Positions 35,822 through 45,371 of a DNA stretch of 50,713 bases are shown piece after piece. The position numbers and the translations under genes are program-made. Position 1 is the first letter of the stretch; the number at the start of each line of letters is the position of its first letter. Source of the DNA: an uncultured Alphaproteobacteria bacterium. Lineage in GTDB: Bacteria > Pseudomonadota > Alphaproteobacteria > RF32 > CAG-239. The DNA is taken from contig CALXVY010000009.1 in the NCBI GenBank assembly GCA_944392255.1, positions 1-50,713 of the forward strand, read 5' to 3'. The notes beneath the pieces are model-generated. The model was given only the letters and a program-made list of their open reading frames with translations, was not told the DNA's origin and did no database searches.

Positions 35822-37974
35822 TTGGCGTTAGACTTCTTTCTTTTTTGTTTTAATTTATTCTTATCTTTAATTTTTTGTTTACGTCGTTTTTTAGGCAACT
35901 TTTCTTTCTTTTTCTTGGCCTTCTTTTCCGGCTTTTCTTTTTTCATAGCCCTCTTTTGTGCCATTACCTTTTTATAGCCGCCAAAGAATCTACCTCCTTT
36001 TTCAACATAAGAAACACCTTCTTCAGGATCAATATACTTAAATATCAAGCCACCAGTTATCGGACTGGCTTCCAACAACCTCACCTGCAACTTTTGCCCA
36101 AAGTGAAAACTCAAACCATATCTTTGGCCGGTTAAACTCATATTCCCATCATTTAAAATATACATATCCGTCGGCAGGCTTGACATCGGTATCAGACCTT
36201 CTGCCCCTATTGTTTCAATCTCGGCAAACACACCGGCTGCCGATACGCCTGATACCTTAACCTCAAAATCTGCACCTATCATCGGCAATAAATAATCAGA
36301 AACATAACGCGCCGTCATTTCTCGTTCCGCGTTTGCGGCACTTCTCTCGGTAACACACAAATGCTCGCCGGTTTCTTCAAAAATTTTCACACTTGCCGAA
36401 TCTTCTAATTCTCCGCCTTCGGGCATTTTATAGGCTTTTACCAGCGCACGATGTACCAACAAATCAGCATATCTTCTAATCGGAGAAGTAAAATGCGCAT
36501 AATCTTCCAGCCCCAAACCAAAGTGCCCTAAATTATGCGGTGAATATTTGGCCTGACACTGCAATCTTAAAATCAATTCCCCAACACCGGCATTATAGCC
36601 ATCCTCACTGCACATTGCCAAAATTTTGTTAAAATGTTCCGGTTTCAAGGCATTTATATCCGGCAGTTTCAAATGCAGATTATGCAACAATGGTTCTATG
36701 TCTTTTAGCTTTTCTTCCAACGGCTTTTCATGCACACGATACATGGTCGGAAGCTTACTCTTGCCAAGCGCTTTGGCGGCGCAGATATTGGCGGCAATCA
36801 TAAACTCCTCTATCATCTTGTTGGCTTCAAGACTTTCTTCTTTTTCTATGGCTACAACCTCGCCTTTATCATTAAAGCGAATCTTATATTCATTACTTTC
36901 CAAATTGAGTGCGCCGCGTTTTTCTCTTGCCATTCTCAAGGCTAAATATGCACGATAAATCGGTTCTATCGTTTTGACATACACTTCTTTAATATTTGCC
37001 GATTTTTTACCCTCAAGCGCATTTTGCACTTCTTTATAGGTCAATCTTGCCGCAGATTTTATCACCGCTCGTTTAAAATCATATTGGATTATATTTCCCT
37101 GCTTATCAATATCTATAAAACAAGCAATGGCGGCGCGGTCTTCTTTGGGGCGCAAAGAGCACAAATCATTGCACAAAGCCTCCGGCAACATCGGCACGAC
37201 TCTGTCCGGCAGATATACCGAATTGCCACGCTTATAGGCTTCTTTATCCAATGCTGAAAACGGACGCACATAAAAACTGACATCAGCAATCGCAACTATC
37301 AACAAAAATCCGTCCGGTGTCGGCATGGCATAGACCGCATCGTCAAAATCTTTGGCATCATCACCATCAATCGTCACCAATGGAATGTTGGTTAAATCCT
37401 CTCGCACATTCTTATTAAACTTTGGCAAATTTTGCGTTTCTTTTATCACCTCTTTGGGAAACTCATGCGGAATGTTATATTTATCGAGTACCAATAAAGA
37501 AGCCGCTTTTTGCAAAGCAAAAGCACCATAAGACTTTATCACTCGGGCTTGTTTGAAGCGTCTACTGCCCCCCAAAGCCACTTTGACAAAGTCTCCTTCC
37601 TTAAAACCAAAATCATTTTCCAAAAGGTAAGACATATAGTCTTTTTTCTCAGAAGGTTTGAGATAAAACTTACCCTCTTTTTTCTCAACAATGCCATAAA
37701 TAATTTCATCGGGCAAATTAGGATTGCCTAAGCGCATAACCGGTTTGGCCATATAGCAATCTTTGCGTTTGCTCAAGTTTGCCAAAAATTTATCCCCCAC
37801 AGCCAAAGCCGGTTTGAGGCGCTTGTTTTCCACCACATAAATCGGAATATTTAATGGATTATCGCTCGGCTCAGATGTTACGGCAATATAATCGCCAAAA
37901 TCGCTGACACCGGATATTTCGAGTACACAACTTTCCGGTAATTCTTTCTTTTGAACTTTACTTTTTCTATTCAT
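35818..37974 (-). CDS. rnr: Ribonuclease R
   Basis: A 718-aa RNB-family 3'-5' exoribonuclease. It has cold-shock-like N-terminal domains and the catalytic Asp cluster TIDGDDAKDFDDAV (201-214). RNB motifs include YLPDRVVPMLPEALCNDLCSL and HFTSPIRRYADLLVHR, followed by a C-terminal S1 domain. The last ~50 residues are almost only Lys/Arg, a strongly basic RNA-binding tail. It overlaps xth by 8 nt and the S41 gene by 4 nt, forming a compact operon. Confidence 0.95.
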   Translation of the reverse strand: MNRKSKVQKKELPESCVLEISGVSDFGDYIAVTSEPSDNPLNIPIYVVENKRLKPALAVGDKFLANLSKRKDCYMAKPVMRLGNPNLPDEIIYGIVEKKEGKFYLKPSEKKDYMSYLLENDFGFKEGDFVKVALGGSRRFKQARVIKSYGAFALQKAASLLVLDKYNIPHEFPKEVIKETQNLPKFNKNVREDLTNIPLVTIDGDDAKDFDDAVYAMPTPDGFLLIVAIADVSFYVRPFSALDKEAYKRGNSVYLPDRVVPMLPEALCNDLCSLRPKEDRAAIACFIDIDKQGNIIQYDFKRAVIKSAARLTYKEVQNALEGKKSANIKEVYVKTIEPIYRAYLALRMAREKRGALNLESNEYKIRFNDKGEVVAIEKEESLEANKMIEEFMIAANICAAKALGKSKLPTMYRVHEKPLEEKLKDIEPLLHNLHLKLPDINALKPEHFNKILAMCSEDGYNAGVGELILRLQCQAKYSPHNLGHFGLGLEDYAHFTSPIRRYADLLVHRALVKAYKMPEGGELEDSASVKIFEETGEHLCVTERSAANAEREMTARYVSDYLLPMIGADFEVKVSGVSAAGVFAEIETIGAEGLIPMSSLPTDMYILNDGNMSLTGQRYGLSFHFGQKLQVRLLEASPITGGLIFKYIDPEEGVSYVEKGGRFFGGYKKVMAQKRAMKKEKPEKKAKKKKEKLPKKRRKQKIKDKNKLKQKRKKSNAK

Positions 37975-38767
37975 ATTTATTTATCTCTGCAATTAACGGC
38001 GTATGGTCCGAGGGTCTAATCCCTCGTCTCGGATTTTTATCAATGCTTATACTTACAAGTTTGTCTGCCACGCTCGGTGACAACAATAAATAATCTATTC
38101 TCAAGCCCGAATCTGATACAAAGGCATTACCGGCATAATCCCAATAAGTGTATCCAATATGCTTGGGATAAAGCATGCGGTAGGCATCATAATAGCCTAG
38201 ATATAAAATGGATTTCAAACGGCTTATCACTTCCGGTCGATACAAGGCATTGCCGATAAAGGCTTTTTCATCATAAACATCCAAAGCGCTCATAATCACG
38301 TTAAAATCGCCGCCCAATATTACATTCTCACCACTTACAAGCAACTTTTGAGCATGATTATACAAGGCATCCATAAAAGCCAATTTATAAACAAACTTAC
38401 TTTCATCTTTGCTATTATTATACGCCGGATTGCCATTGGGCAGATAAATGGAAGCAACGCGATATTTTTGTCCCTCCACCTCAATTTTAGCCTCAATATA
38501 ACGCGCATGCTCGTCGGCAAAATTAGGTAGTCCTTGCGACGCTAATTTTATTTTATGACGACTCAAAATGGCCACACCGTTATAGCTTTTTTCTCCCATC
38601 ATCACGGCATTGTAACCCAAGGCACTTATCTCCAAAAACGGAAAAGCTGCCTCCTCACATTTGAGTTCTTGCAACAAAACAATGTCGGGTTGCTCGGCTT
38701 TGAGCCATGCGCTCAAATTTTCCATACGAGCATTGATAGAATTGACGTTAAAAGTTGAAATCTTCAT
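37967..38767 (-). CDS. xth: Exodeoxyribonuclease III
   Basis: A 266-aa AP endonuclease/exonuclease of the Xth family. Motifs are FNVNSINARM, LLQELKCEE (Glu34), GGDFNVI, DSGLRIDYLLLSP and SDHTPLIAEI. It works in base-excision repair. It is divergent from dgt and is the first gene of the xth-rnr-S41 operon. Confidence 0.94.
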   Translation of the reverse strand: MKISTFNVNSINARMENLSAWLKAEQPDIVLLQELKCEEAAFPFLEISALGYNAVMMGEKSYNGVAILSRHKIKLASQGLPNFADEHARYIEAKIEVEGQKYRVASIYLPNGNPAYNNSKDESKFVYKLAFMDALYNHAQKLLVSGENVILGGDFNVIMSALDVYDEKAFIGNALYRPEVISRLKSILYLGYYDAYRMLYPKHIGYTYWDYAGNAFVSDSGLRIDYLLLSPSVADKLVSISIDKNPRRGIRPSDHTPLIAEINKYE

Positions 38768-38835
38768 ATTGTGCCTTTACTTTCTTTTGTTTGGCATTGT
38801 ATATTAAAAATATATTTTAGCAAAGGGATTTTACA

Positions 38836-39990
38836 ATGGACTTAGCAACTTATGCCACAAAGCCCGAAGATAGCCGCGGGCGCTTATATCCGGATTTTAC
38901 CAACATCATTCGTTCGCCGTTCCAACGCGACCGCGACAGACTTATCCATTCTTCGGCTTTTCGCCGCTTGGACGGAAAAACGCAAGTGTTTGCCTATCAT
39001 GAAGGTAAAAACTATCGTACCCGCCTCACCCATAGCATTGAAGTGGCACAAATCACCCGTACCATTTGCAAAAGCCTGAACCTTAATGAAGAACTGGCGG
39101 AAGCTCTTGCCCTTGCCCATGACCTTGGTCATTCTCCTTTCGGGCATGCCGGTGAACGCGGTTTGCAAAACGCCATGAAAAAATATGGAGGTTTTGACCA
39201 TAATATTCATTCTCTTAAAATTATGACCAAAACCGAAATTCATTATCCTGAATTTGAAGGTTTGAACCTCACATGGGAAACTTTGGAAGGAACCGTCAAA
39301 CATAACGGACCTATCAAAAAAATCTCAAACAATTACCTTAAAGAATTTAACAAAAAATTTGATTTAGATTTGAAAAATTATCCCTCTTTGGAAGCGCAAG
39401 TTGCCTCCTTTGCCGATGATATTGCCTACAACAACCATGATATTGATGATGGTTTCCGTGCCGGATTTTTCTCAATTAACGACCTTAGAGAACTTCCGTT
39501 TATCAATGAAATTTTGGCAAAGTTTGAAGCAGAAAATCCTCATGCCGACGATAATTTGCGAATCTATTCCATTACCCGAAATATGATTGCACGCATGATT
39601 TTTGATGTGCTTGATAATTCTAAAGAAAACATCAAAAAATATAAAATTCAAACACCGCAAGACGTGCGCAAACAGAAATGTTTTGTCGTGGATTTTTCTC
39701 CATCCATGCATAATGAAATTTCTCAGCTGCATCAATTTTTGAAAAAATATTTCTACACCAATACTTCGGTGGCTCGTATGGACATGAAATCTCAACGCAT
39801 TGTCGAAGAACTTTTTGCCATTTTTACCGACAACTGGATGCTCTTGCCTATGGATATTCGTAAATATCTTGATAAAAATTCAACTGATGAAAGAATCGCC
39901 GATGTGGTTTGCGAATATATTGCCAATATGACTGATATGCACGCTATTGAAGAACACAAAAAACTTTATGATCCTCATACACGTTTTTAA
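38836..39990 (+). CDS. dgt: Deoxyguanosinetriphosphate triphosphohydrolase-like protein
   Basis: A 384-aa HD-domain dNTPase. It has an N-terminal RDRDRLIHSSAFRRLDGKTQVF, metal ligands His66 (THSIEV) and His95-Asp96 (LAHDLGHSPFGHAGE), and a later Asp in FADDIAYNNHDIDDG. The length fits the class-2 dGTPase-like proteins common in alphaproteobacteria. The exact nucleotide specificity is not certain. It is followed by the SPOR gene, the standard order. Confidence 0.92.
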   Translation: MDLATYATKPEDSRGRLYPDFTNIIRSPFQRDRDRLIHSSAFRRLDGKTQVFAYHEGKNYRTRLTHSIEVAQITRTICKSLNLNEELAEALALAHDLGHSPFGHAGERGLQNAMKKYGGFDHNIHSLKIMTKTEIHYPEFEGLNLTWETLEGTVKHNGPIKKISNNYLKEFNKKFDLDLKNYPSLEAQVASFADDIAYNNHDIDDGFRAGFFSINDLRELPFINEILAKFEAENPHADDNLRIYSITRNMIARMIFDVLDNSKENIKKYKIQTPQDVRKQKCFVVDFSPSMHNEISQLHQFLKKYFYTNTSVARMDMKSQRIVEELFAIFTDNWMLLPMDIRKYLDKNSTDERIADVVCEYIANMTDMHAIEEHKKLYDPHTRF

Positions 39991-40075
39991 GAAAATGACC
40001 TTTTGTTAAATGATTATAAAGTTTTTCATGATAGAATCCGTTCAAAAGTAAAAGTTTTGTACGGGAGTAAAGCGT

Positions 40076-41041
40076 ATGTTTCCTGATTTTCCAGATGATA
40101 ATAAAAATGATGATTTTCTAAATGAGTTCAGACAAAAAATTGCTGAGCAATCGAGTATTTCTTTTGAAGAAAGAAAAAATGAACTCAATCGCTCTAAAAG
40201 TGTGTTTATCGGCGCTGTTTCCGGCGTTGTTTTAGCCGGTATCGTCGGTTGGTTTATTCTTTCTCCTCGCTATGCTCAAAACGAAAATGTGGAAATTCCA
40301 GTCATTCGCAGACCTCAGACTGCAATAAAAGTACAGCCTACCGAACCCGGTGGTATGGAAATTTTAAATCAAGACAAATCAGTTTATGATATCTTGGATA
40401 AATCAAAAAATGATAAAAAAGTGGTGGAGAATCTGCTTCCTCCGCCTGAAGAACCTAAACTTCCCGTAATTACGCCGAGCGCCGATACCGCTCCGCAAAC
40501 AATTGATGATGTTTTGGCTAAAGCTGAAGAACAAACCAATAATGTTGCCAATGAAGCTGAAAAGATTATTAATGTGGCAACAGCTCCGAAAGCAACTCCG
40601 GCTAAAGAATCTCAACCTGAAGCTCAAGTAAAAACTCTGTCTCAAGCTGTTCAAGAAACCGCTAAAAAGGAAATTAAAGTTCCCGAAAAAGAAAGTATTA
40701 AAGTTTCTGAAGATGATGTAAAAAGTGTTTACAGTGCTAAAATTCAAAATGGAAAAGTTGTTCCTTCCGCTCCTATTTCCACAAAAATAGCCAGTGGTGT
40801 TTGGCAAGTTCAGTTGATGTCTTCCAATAATAAAGCTGCTGTTGAAAAATCTTGGAAAACATTAAGTGCAAAATATAATGTTTTAGCTAATCAACCCTAT
40901 GAAATTGAAACCGCAGATTTGGGGGCTAAAGGTACTTATTATCGTCTTAAAGCCGGTGCTTTTGCAACGCGCGATGGTGCTGATGAGCTCTGCAAAGATA
41001 TTAAAGTTATGGGCGGAACTTGTATTGTGAAGAAAAAATAA
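40076..41041 (+). CDS. SPOR-domain membrane protein
   Basis: A 321-aa bitopic inner-membrane protein. It has a cytoplasmic N-terminus, one helix (about 43-62), a long Pro/Lys/Glu-rich periplasmic linker, and a C-terminal SPOR domain (about 240-321: WQVQLMSSNNKAAVEKSWKTL and YYRLKAGAFATRDGADELC). SPOR domains bind denuded peptidoglycan at the division site, so a role in division is likely. Its stop codon overlaps the next start (TAATG). Confidence 0.9.
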   Translation: MFPDFPDDNKNDDFLNEFRQKIAEQSSISFEERKNELNRSKSVFIGAVSGVVLAGIVGWFILSPRYAQNENVEIPVIRRPQTAIKVQPTEPGGMEILNQDKSVYDILDKSKNDKKVVENLLPPPEEPKLPVITPSADTAPQTIDDVLAKAEEQTNNVANEAEKIINVATAPKATPAKESQPEAQVKTLSQAVQETAKKEIKVPEKESIKVSEDDVKSVYSAKIQNGKVVPSAPISTKIASGVWQVQLMSSNNKAAVEKSWKTLSAKYNVLANQPYEIETADLGAKGTYYRLKAGAFATRDGADELCKDIKVMGGTCIVKKK

Positions 41042-41703
41042 TGTTGGCTCATTTTCTTGTTTTGATTCTTAACTTTATACCTATTGTTTTGGCAATTGTC
41101 TTACATGAAATTGCTCATGGTTATGTTGCCTTAAAGCTTGGTGATAATTCAGCGAAAAGATTTGGACGCCTTTCCTTAAATCCCATTAAACATATTGACT
41201 TGTTCGGAACAATTGTTCTTCCGATTGTGCTTTATGTTTCCAATGTTGGTTTTATTTTTGGTTGGGCGCGTCCGGTTCCGGTTAATTTTGCTAAACTAAA
41301 AGCTCCCTATGGTGAATTAATGGTTGCTTCTGCCGGAATTGTTATGAATCTGGCTCTGGCTGTATTTTCAGCTATTTTGCTTTTGCTCATTGATTTCATT
41401 TCTTGGCCGCTTGTTCATGGCATTTTGGAAGTATTTTTTGTGAATATGGTCGTTTATAATATTGTTTTGGCTGTATTTAACATTTTGCCTTTCCCTCCCA
41501 TGGATGGTTCAAAAATCTTTTTTGGAAATGTTAATCAGCCTTGGGCAAAAAAATATGTTAAAGCAGAAAAAACCGGTTTGTTTGTTTTCTTTTTTATTGC
41601 CATCATTTTGCCTCTTGTCGGCTCTCTCTTTAATCAAGATTGGAATATTGTCGGCTGGTATGTCATGAATGTTTCTAAATTTTTGATTTCAATTCTTATC
41701 TAG
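41041..41703 (+). CDS. M50-family (site-2 protease) membrane peptidase
   Basis: A 220-aa membrane protein with the zinc motif HEIAH (His22, Glu23, His26) and the second M50 motif FNILPFPPMDGSKIF. It has about five hydrophobic helices and no PDZ domain. This is the small rhomboid-sized YwhC-like type. The start at 41041 is chosen for the TAATG overlap with the SPOR gene. Its substrate is unknown. Confidence 0.9.
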   Translation: MLAHFLVLILNFIPIVLAIVLHEIAHGYVALKLGDNSAKRFGRLSLNPIKHIDLFGTIVLPIVLYVSNVGFIFGWARPVPVNFAKLKAPYGELMVASAGIVMNLALAVFSAILLLLIDFISWPLVHGILEVFFVNMVVYNIVLAVFNILPFPPMDGSKIFFGNVNQPWAKKYVKAEKTGLFVFFFIAIILPLVGSLFNQDWNIVGWYVMNVSKFLISILI

Positions 41704-41712
41704 GAGGAATTG

Positions 41713-42798
41713 ATGGACAAACCTGTTCTTGCCGCTATGCTCTCAATTGCCGGAACAAAACTTTCCGATGAAGAAAAACATCTTTTTGAACAGTTTAATC
41801 CACTCGGCATCACACTATTTGCTAAAAATATTGAAAGCAAACAACAACTAAAATCTCTCACTAAAGAAATCAGAGAAGTGTTGGGGCGTGATGATGTTTT
41901 AATTGCCGTTGACCAAGAAGGTGGACGTGTTCGCCGCCTGAGAGAACCTGAATTTAGAAGTTATGCCGCGCAAATTGATTTGGGAAAAATTGAAGAGAAT
42001 TTTGGTTTTGAAACAGCATTACAGACTTGCCGTAATCATGCTCTGCTCATTGCTCAAGATTTAAAAGATTGCGGTATTAATTGGAATTATGCGCCTTGTT
42101 TGGATATTTATTATGCTCAAACATCAGATGTTCTTAAAAGTCGTTGCTTAAGTCAGGATGAACATAAAGTTGCTATTTTGGGTAAAGAAATGATTGATGC
42201 ATACATCTCCTCGGGAATTTGTCCTTGCATGAAGCATATGCCCGGACACGGACGAGCCAATGTTGACCCGCATTTACAATTACCCATATTGGAAAATTCT
42301 ATATCTGAACTCAAAAAAGATTTTTATCCTTTTTGGTTTAATCGTTATGCTCCTGCCGGCATGACCGCCCATATCATTATTAAAGAAATTGATGCTTCTC
42401 ATCCGGTAACACAAAGCAAAATTGCCATAGATAAAATTATTCGCGGAGAAATCGGGTTTAAGGGTTTTCTTATCTCTGATTCTATTAAAATGAATGCCTT
42501 ACGCGGAAATATCGTAGATCGCGCTCACGCTTGTCTTGAAGCCGGTTGTGATGCGGTTTGCTATTGCCACGGAGATATTGATGAAATGTTTTCTCTGTGC
42601 CAAAATTGTTCGTTTTTAACGGATAACTCGCTGATTAGACTTGCAATGATTCAAAATATATTCAAAAATAAACTTAATGATTTTGATTATGGCAAAGTTG
42701 AATATGATTATGCTCAAATTTGCGGAAAAATTGATAAATATGATGATAAATATGATGCAACAGAAACTTTGCGCCTTATGAGTAATATGAATCAATAG
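41713..42798 (+). CDS. nagZ: Beta-N-acetylglucosaminidase NagZ, GH3
   Basis: A 361-aa cytoplasmic GH3 enzyme that removes GlcNAc from muropeptide fragments in peptidoglycan recycling. Motifs are AVDQEGGRVRRL, KHMPGHGRANVDPH (acid/base loop with His and Asp) and FLISDSIKMNAL with the nucleophile Asp. GGAGG at 41703-41707 fixes the ATG at 41713 rather than a TTG one codon earlier. It is followed 10 nt later by the TatA-like peptide. Confidence 0.94.
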   Translation: MDKPVLAAMLSIAGTKLSDEEKHLFEQFNPLGITLFAKNIESKQQLKSLTKEIREVLGRDDVLIAVDQEGGRVRRLREPEFRSYAAQIDLGKIEENFGFETALQTCRNHALLIAQDLKDCGINWNYAPCLDIYYAQTSDVLKSRCLSQDEHKVAILGKEMIDAYISSGICPCMKHMPGHGRANVDPHLQLPILENSISELKKDFYPFWFNRYAPAGMTAHIIIKEIDASHPVTQSKIAIDKIIRGEIGFKGFLISDSIKMNALRGNIVDRAHACLEAGCDAVCYCHGDIDEMFSLCQNCSFLTDNSLIRLAMIQNIFKNKLNDFDYGKVEYDYAQICGKIDKYDDKYDATETLRLMSNMNQ

Positions 42799-42808
42799 GA
42801 GAGTTGAT

Positions 42809-42979
42809 ATGTTAGAATGGATTATAATAATTGCCGTATTACTGGCCATTTTTTATGCTAAAGATTTACCGGCATTGAAAAATAAAACTTTGGAAATCGG
42901 CAATGAATTGTTACAAAAAGCCAAAGAAAAAAAAGAACAATTGGCTGATAAACAGAATGAAAATAAAGAAGAAAAATAA
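42809..42979 (+). CDS. TatA/B-like small membrane protein
   Basis: A 56-aa peptide. It has a short N-terminal membrane helix (MLEWIIIIAVLLAIFYAK), then a DLPALKNKTLEIGNELLQKA amphipathic helix and a Lys/Glu-rich tail. This is the layout of TatA-type twin-arginine translocase subunits, but the normal FG hinge is FY here. AGGAG overlaps the nagZ stop. In related bacteria nagZ is followed by scpA, scpB and tatA; here scpAB are absent. A true Tat function is plausible but unproved. Confidence 0.6.
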   Translation: MLEWIIIIAVLLAIFYAKDLPALKNKTLEIGNELLQKAKEKKEQLADKQNENKEEK

Positions 42980-42986
42980 TTTTTTT

Positions 42987-43009
42987 AACGGTGCTTTTAA
43001 AGCACCGTT
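42987..43009 (+). terminator. Intrinsic terminator
   Basis: AACGGTGCT and AGCACCGTT pair, followed by TTCTTTTTTATT. It closes the dgt-SPOR-M50-nagZ-tatA-like unit. Confidence 0.92.
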
Positions 43010-43109
43010 TCTTTTTTATTATTTTGCAAGAAAAATCAAATAATTATAGATTTTATTAAAATTTTGTGCTATAAATGATATATAGGTTAAATACCGTTGG
43101 AGAAATGCA

Positions 43110-43550
43110 ATGAGTATATCGTCTACCAGAAAAGTATCAGGCGCAACCTTAACAACAAGAAAAAATGATCGCTTATATGCATCTAATAATGAAAGCGAGA
43201 GTTTTGTTGAGCATATTGATACCGCTAACAATGTGTTGATAAAAAAGGATTTTGATGGCGAACACCAAAACCAACAAAAATATCAACAACCCAAAGAACA
43301 AGCTGAAAAGAACGATGTTTCGGGAAATCAGCCTCAGACTTATGTGGCCAGTGCCATAGAAGCTCTAGAGGCAAGCGGTGCTTATGAAGAACAAGAAAGC
43401 TCTCATGCCAAAAATGTTAATAATATTGGAATTTATGGTAACAACCAATCTATGATTACATCTGAAAATAAGGAACGTAAAAGCCAATCTTATCTTAAAC
43501 ATTTTTATGAAAAGAATGAACCTCCCGAAGAGATTGATCGTTTAGTTTAG
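43110..43550 (+). CDS. Hypothetical Gln/Asn/Glu-rich protein
   Basis: A 146-aa hydrophilic, probably disordered protein. The middle is rich in Gln, Asn and Lys (HQNQQKYQQPKEQAEKND). One short helix (ASAIEALEASGAYEEQ) may be folded. There is no membrane segment or signal. GGAG lies 7 nt before the ATG. Its 3' end overlaps the convergent Mo-cofactor gene by 4 bp. The function is unknown. Confidence 0.65.
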   Translation: MSISSTRKVSGATLTTRKNDRLYASNNESESFVEHIDTANNVLIKKDFDGEHQNQQKYQQPKEQAEKNDVSGNQPQTYVASAIEALEASGAYEEQESSHAKNVNNIGIYGNNQSMITSENKERKSQSYLKHFYEKNEPPEEIDRLV

Positions 43551-45202
43551 GCTTTTCTTTTACGCACTAATGATTTGGCATATTCTTCTAAATCTAACGG
43601 ATAGGTAATGTCTAAAGCTTCTTTTTTATCCTTTATTTCTATTGTCGAAGTATAATCGGCAAACTCTACAAAAACAGGTCTTAAATCGGCATTTTCCGGA
43701 ACAATATCGGCAAATTCATATAACTCTTTGCTCCAGATAATCGGGTTTATTTTTTTACCCTCGTACATAGACATTATGACTTGCTTGGATTTATCTTTTT
43801 TGAAGCTTTTTATCATATTGTTAATATGGTTGATACTGATATTAGGCATATCAGCAGGAATCAAAATTGCACCATCACAAAAACTCGGAACGGATTTTAT
43901 TCCCATAGAGATAGATGTTTTAATACCTGAACGGAAACCGGAATTGTATATTACATTGACATCTATCTTATCTAAATATTCTTCCATTTGTTCTGCCTGA
44001 TAACCGGTAATTAAAAAAACCGGAGAAGCTTTAGATTTGACCGCCGCTTGCAACGCTTTAAGGAAAATCGGCTCTCCATTGATATCTGCCAACAGCTTAT
44101 TTCTTCCGCATCTAGCCCCTACTCCGGCCGCTAAAACAATTGCCGCAATTCTTGCTTCTTTTCCATTTTCATCATGTCCGGCAGAAGTGATGAAATTTTG
44201 CATCATCGCATCGGGCAACTTGGTTTCGGTGGAAATGATAAAATTTTGCGGGTGATTAAAGTCAAAAACATTTAACTTATCAGCCACTATGGCCTGTTTG
44301 ATATAACGTACCGCATATGAACTGTCGATAATACCATAATTATATGGCACAACAATTATTCTCTTACCTTTTTTGGAGGCAATAATAAAATCTCCGGCAT
44401 TAACTTGTGGCAAATATGGACACACAATTTCATCAACAATACTTTTTAAGGCCTGTACAATGATATCATGCGGACATCTGGTCTGTTGTGCCGGAAGAAT
44501 GAATAAAACATCATTATTGTCTTTTAAGGCTCGTTGTAAAATATTGGCCACTTCCTCTTCTTGATGAGGGGCTTCATATTCTTGTTCAAAAGTCAAATCC
44601 ATATTGGGAAAATCTTTAACCAAGCGTTTAACAATGTTGGTAAAATGTCTGGTCTCACTTTTATCGTTGGTCAAACGCGTATACATCAAGCCTACTTTTT
44701 TAGAGCTGATATCATGCACCGAAAGCATATCTGTATTGCCGGACAGACTATATAAAACTTCATCAACCATATTTTGTGGAATTATCGGCAAATTTAATTC
44801 CAGTTCGGCAATAATTGTGTCTTCTTCCACAATTTTATAGGGTTGAATGGTGTTCAAAATAAAGAAACTTCCGTGACGATTGAACTTAGCCACACGCTCT
44901 TCATTGAGCATAAAAACCCCATTTGAACTGGCGGCTATTCGACAAATTCCATCTTCACCAACACTATAGGCGGTGTTTTTTCCGCATAACTTTGCGGCAA
45001 CTTCACCCAAAGCAGCTTCAAAGCTGATATCTCCTTCTTCCATTTTGGCTGCAAAAATTTTATCAATCTTATTTTGCTTTAAAATAAAGATATCCTCTTC
45101 TTCTAACTTATGCGCTTTGGGAAAAAAAACACCTCCGACAACCATTTGATTGAACAGATACATTCCTAAAGCATCAGTTACTTTGAGTTCTTGGCAAATC
45201 AT
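43547..45202 (-). CDS. MoeA-like/MobA-like fusion: molybdenum cofactor nucleotidyltransferase
   Basis: A 551-aa two-domain protein. The N-terminal ~345 residues resemble molybdopterin-binding MoeA/MogA-type domains (VGGVFFPKAHKLEEEDI; SSKKVGLMYTRLTNDK). The C-terminal ~200 residues form a MobA/MocA-like NTP transferase with AIVLAAGVGARCGRNKLL and IPADMPNISINHI. Such fusions in alphaproteobacteria are thought to attach CMP or GMP to molybdopterin for xanthine-oxidase or DMSO-reductase type enzymes. No molybdoenzyme is present in the window. Confidence 0.82.
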   Translation of the reverse strand: MICQELKVTDALGMYLFNQMVVGGVFFPKAHKLEEEDIFILKQNKIDKIFAAKMEEGDISFEAALGEVAAKLCGKNTAYSVGEDGICRIAASSNGVFMLNEERVAKFNRHGSFFILNTIQPYKIVEEDTIIAELELNLPIIPQNMVDEVLYSLSGNTDMLSVHDISSKKVGLMYTRLTNDKSETRHFTNIVKRLVKDFPNMDLTFEQEYEAPHQEEEVANILQRALKDNNDVLFILPAQQTRCPHDIIVQALKSIVDEIVCPYLPQVNAGDFIIASKKGKRIIVVPYNYGIIDSSYAVRYIKQAIVADKLNVFDFNHPQNFIISTETKLPDAMMQNFITSAGHDENGKEARIAAIVLAAGVGARCGRNKLLADINGEPIFLKALQAAVKSKASPVFLITGYQAEQMEEYLDKIDVNVIYNSGFRSGIKTSISMGIKSVPSFCDGAILIPADMPNISINHINNMIKSFKKDKSKQVIMSMYEGKKINPIIWSKELYEFADIVPENADLRPVFVEFADYTSTIEIKDKKEALDITYPLDLEEYAKSLVRKRKA

Positions 45203-45371
45203 TTCTTTTTCCTTCTTTTTAACACTTTTAGATTATCAAAATTTTTCAAAAGTAAAAGTACGAATTCTGATTTTTCAACCCTATTTATCAGCGTGATTGC
45301 AAAAAATTGATGACTTTTTGAAAAAAATGAGCTATAGTGCGTTCAATTCTTTCAACAAATAAAGGTTTATT

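Noticed and set aside
45307-45338. Possible promoter before the CoA-transferase genes (TTGATG or TTGAAA with TATAGT)
   Set aside because: Spacers are 20 and 9 bp; neither is convincing.
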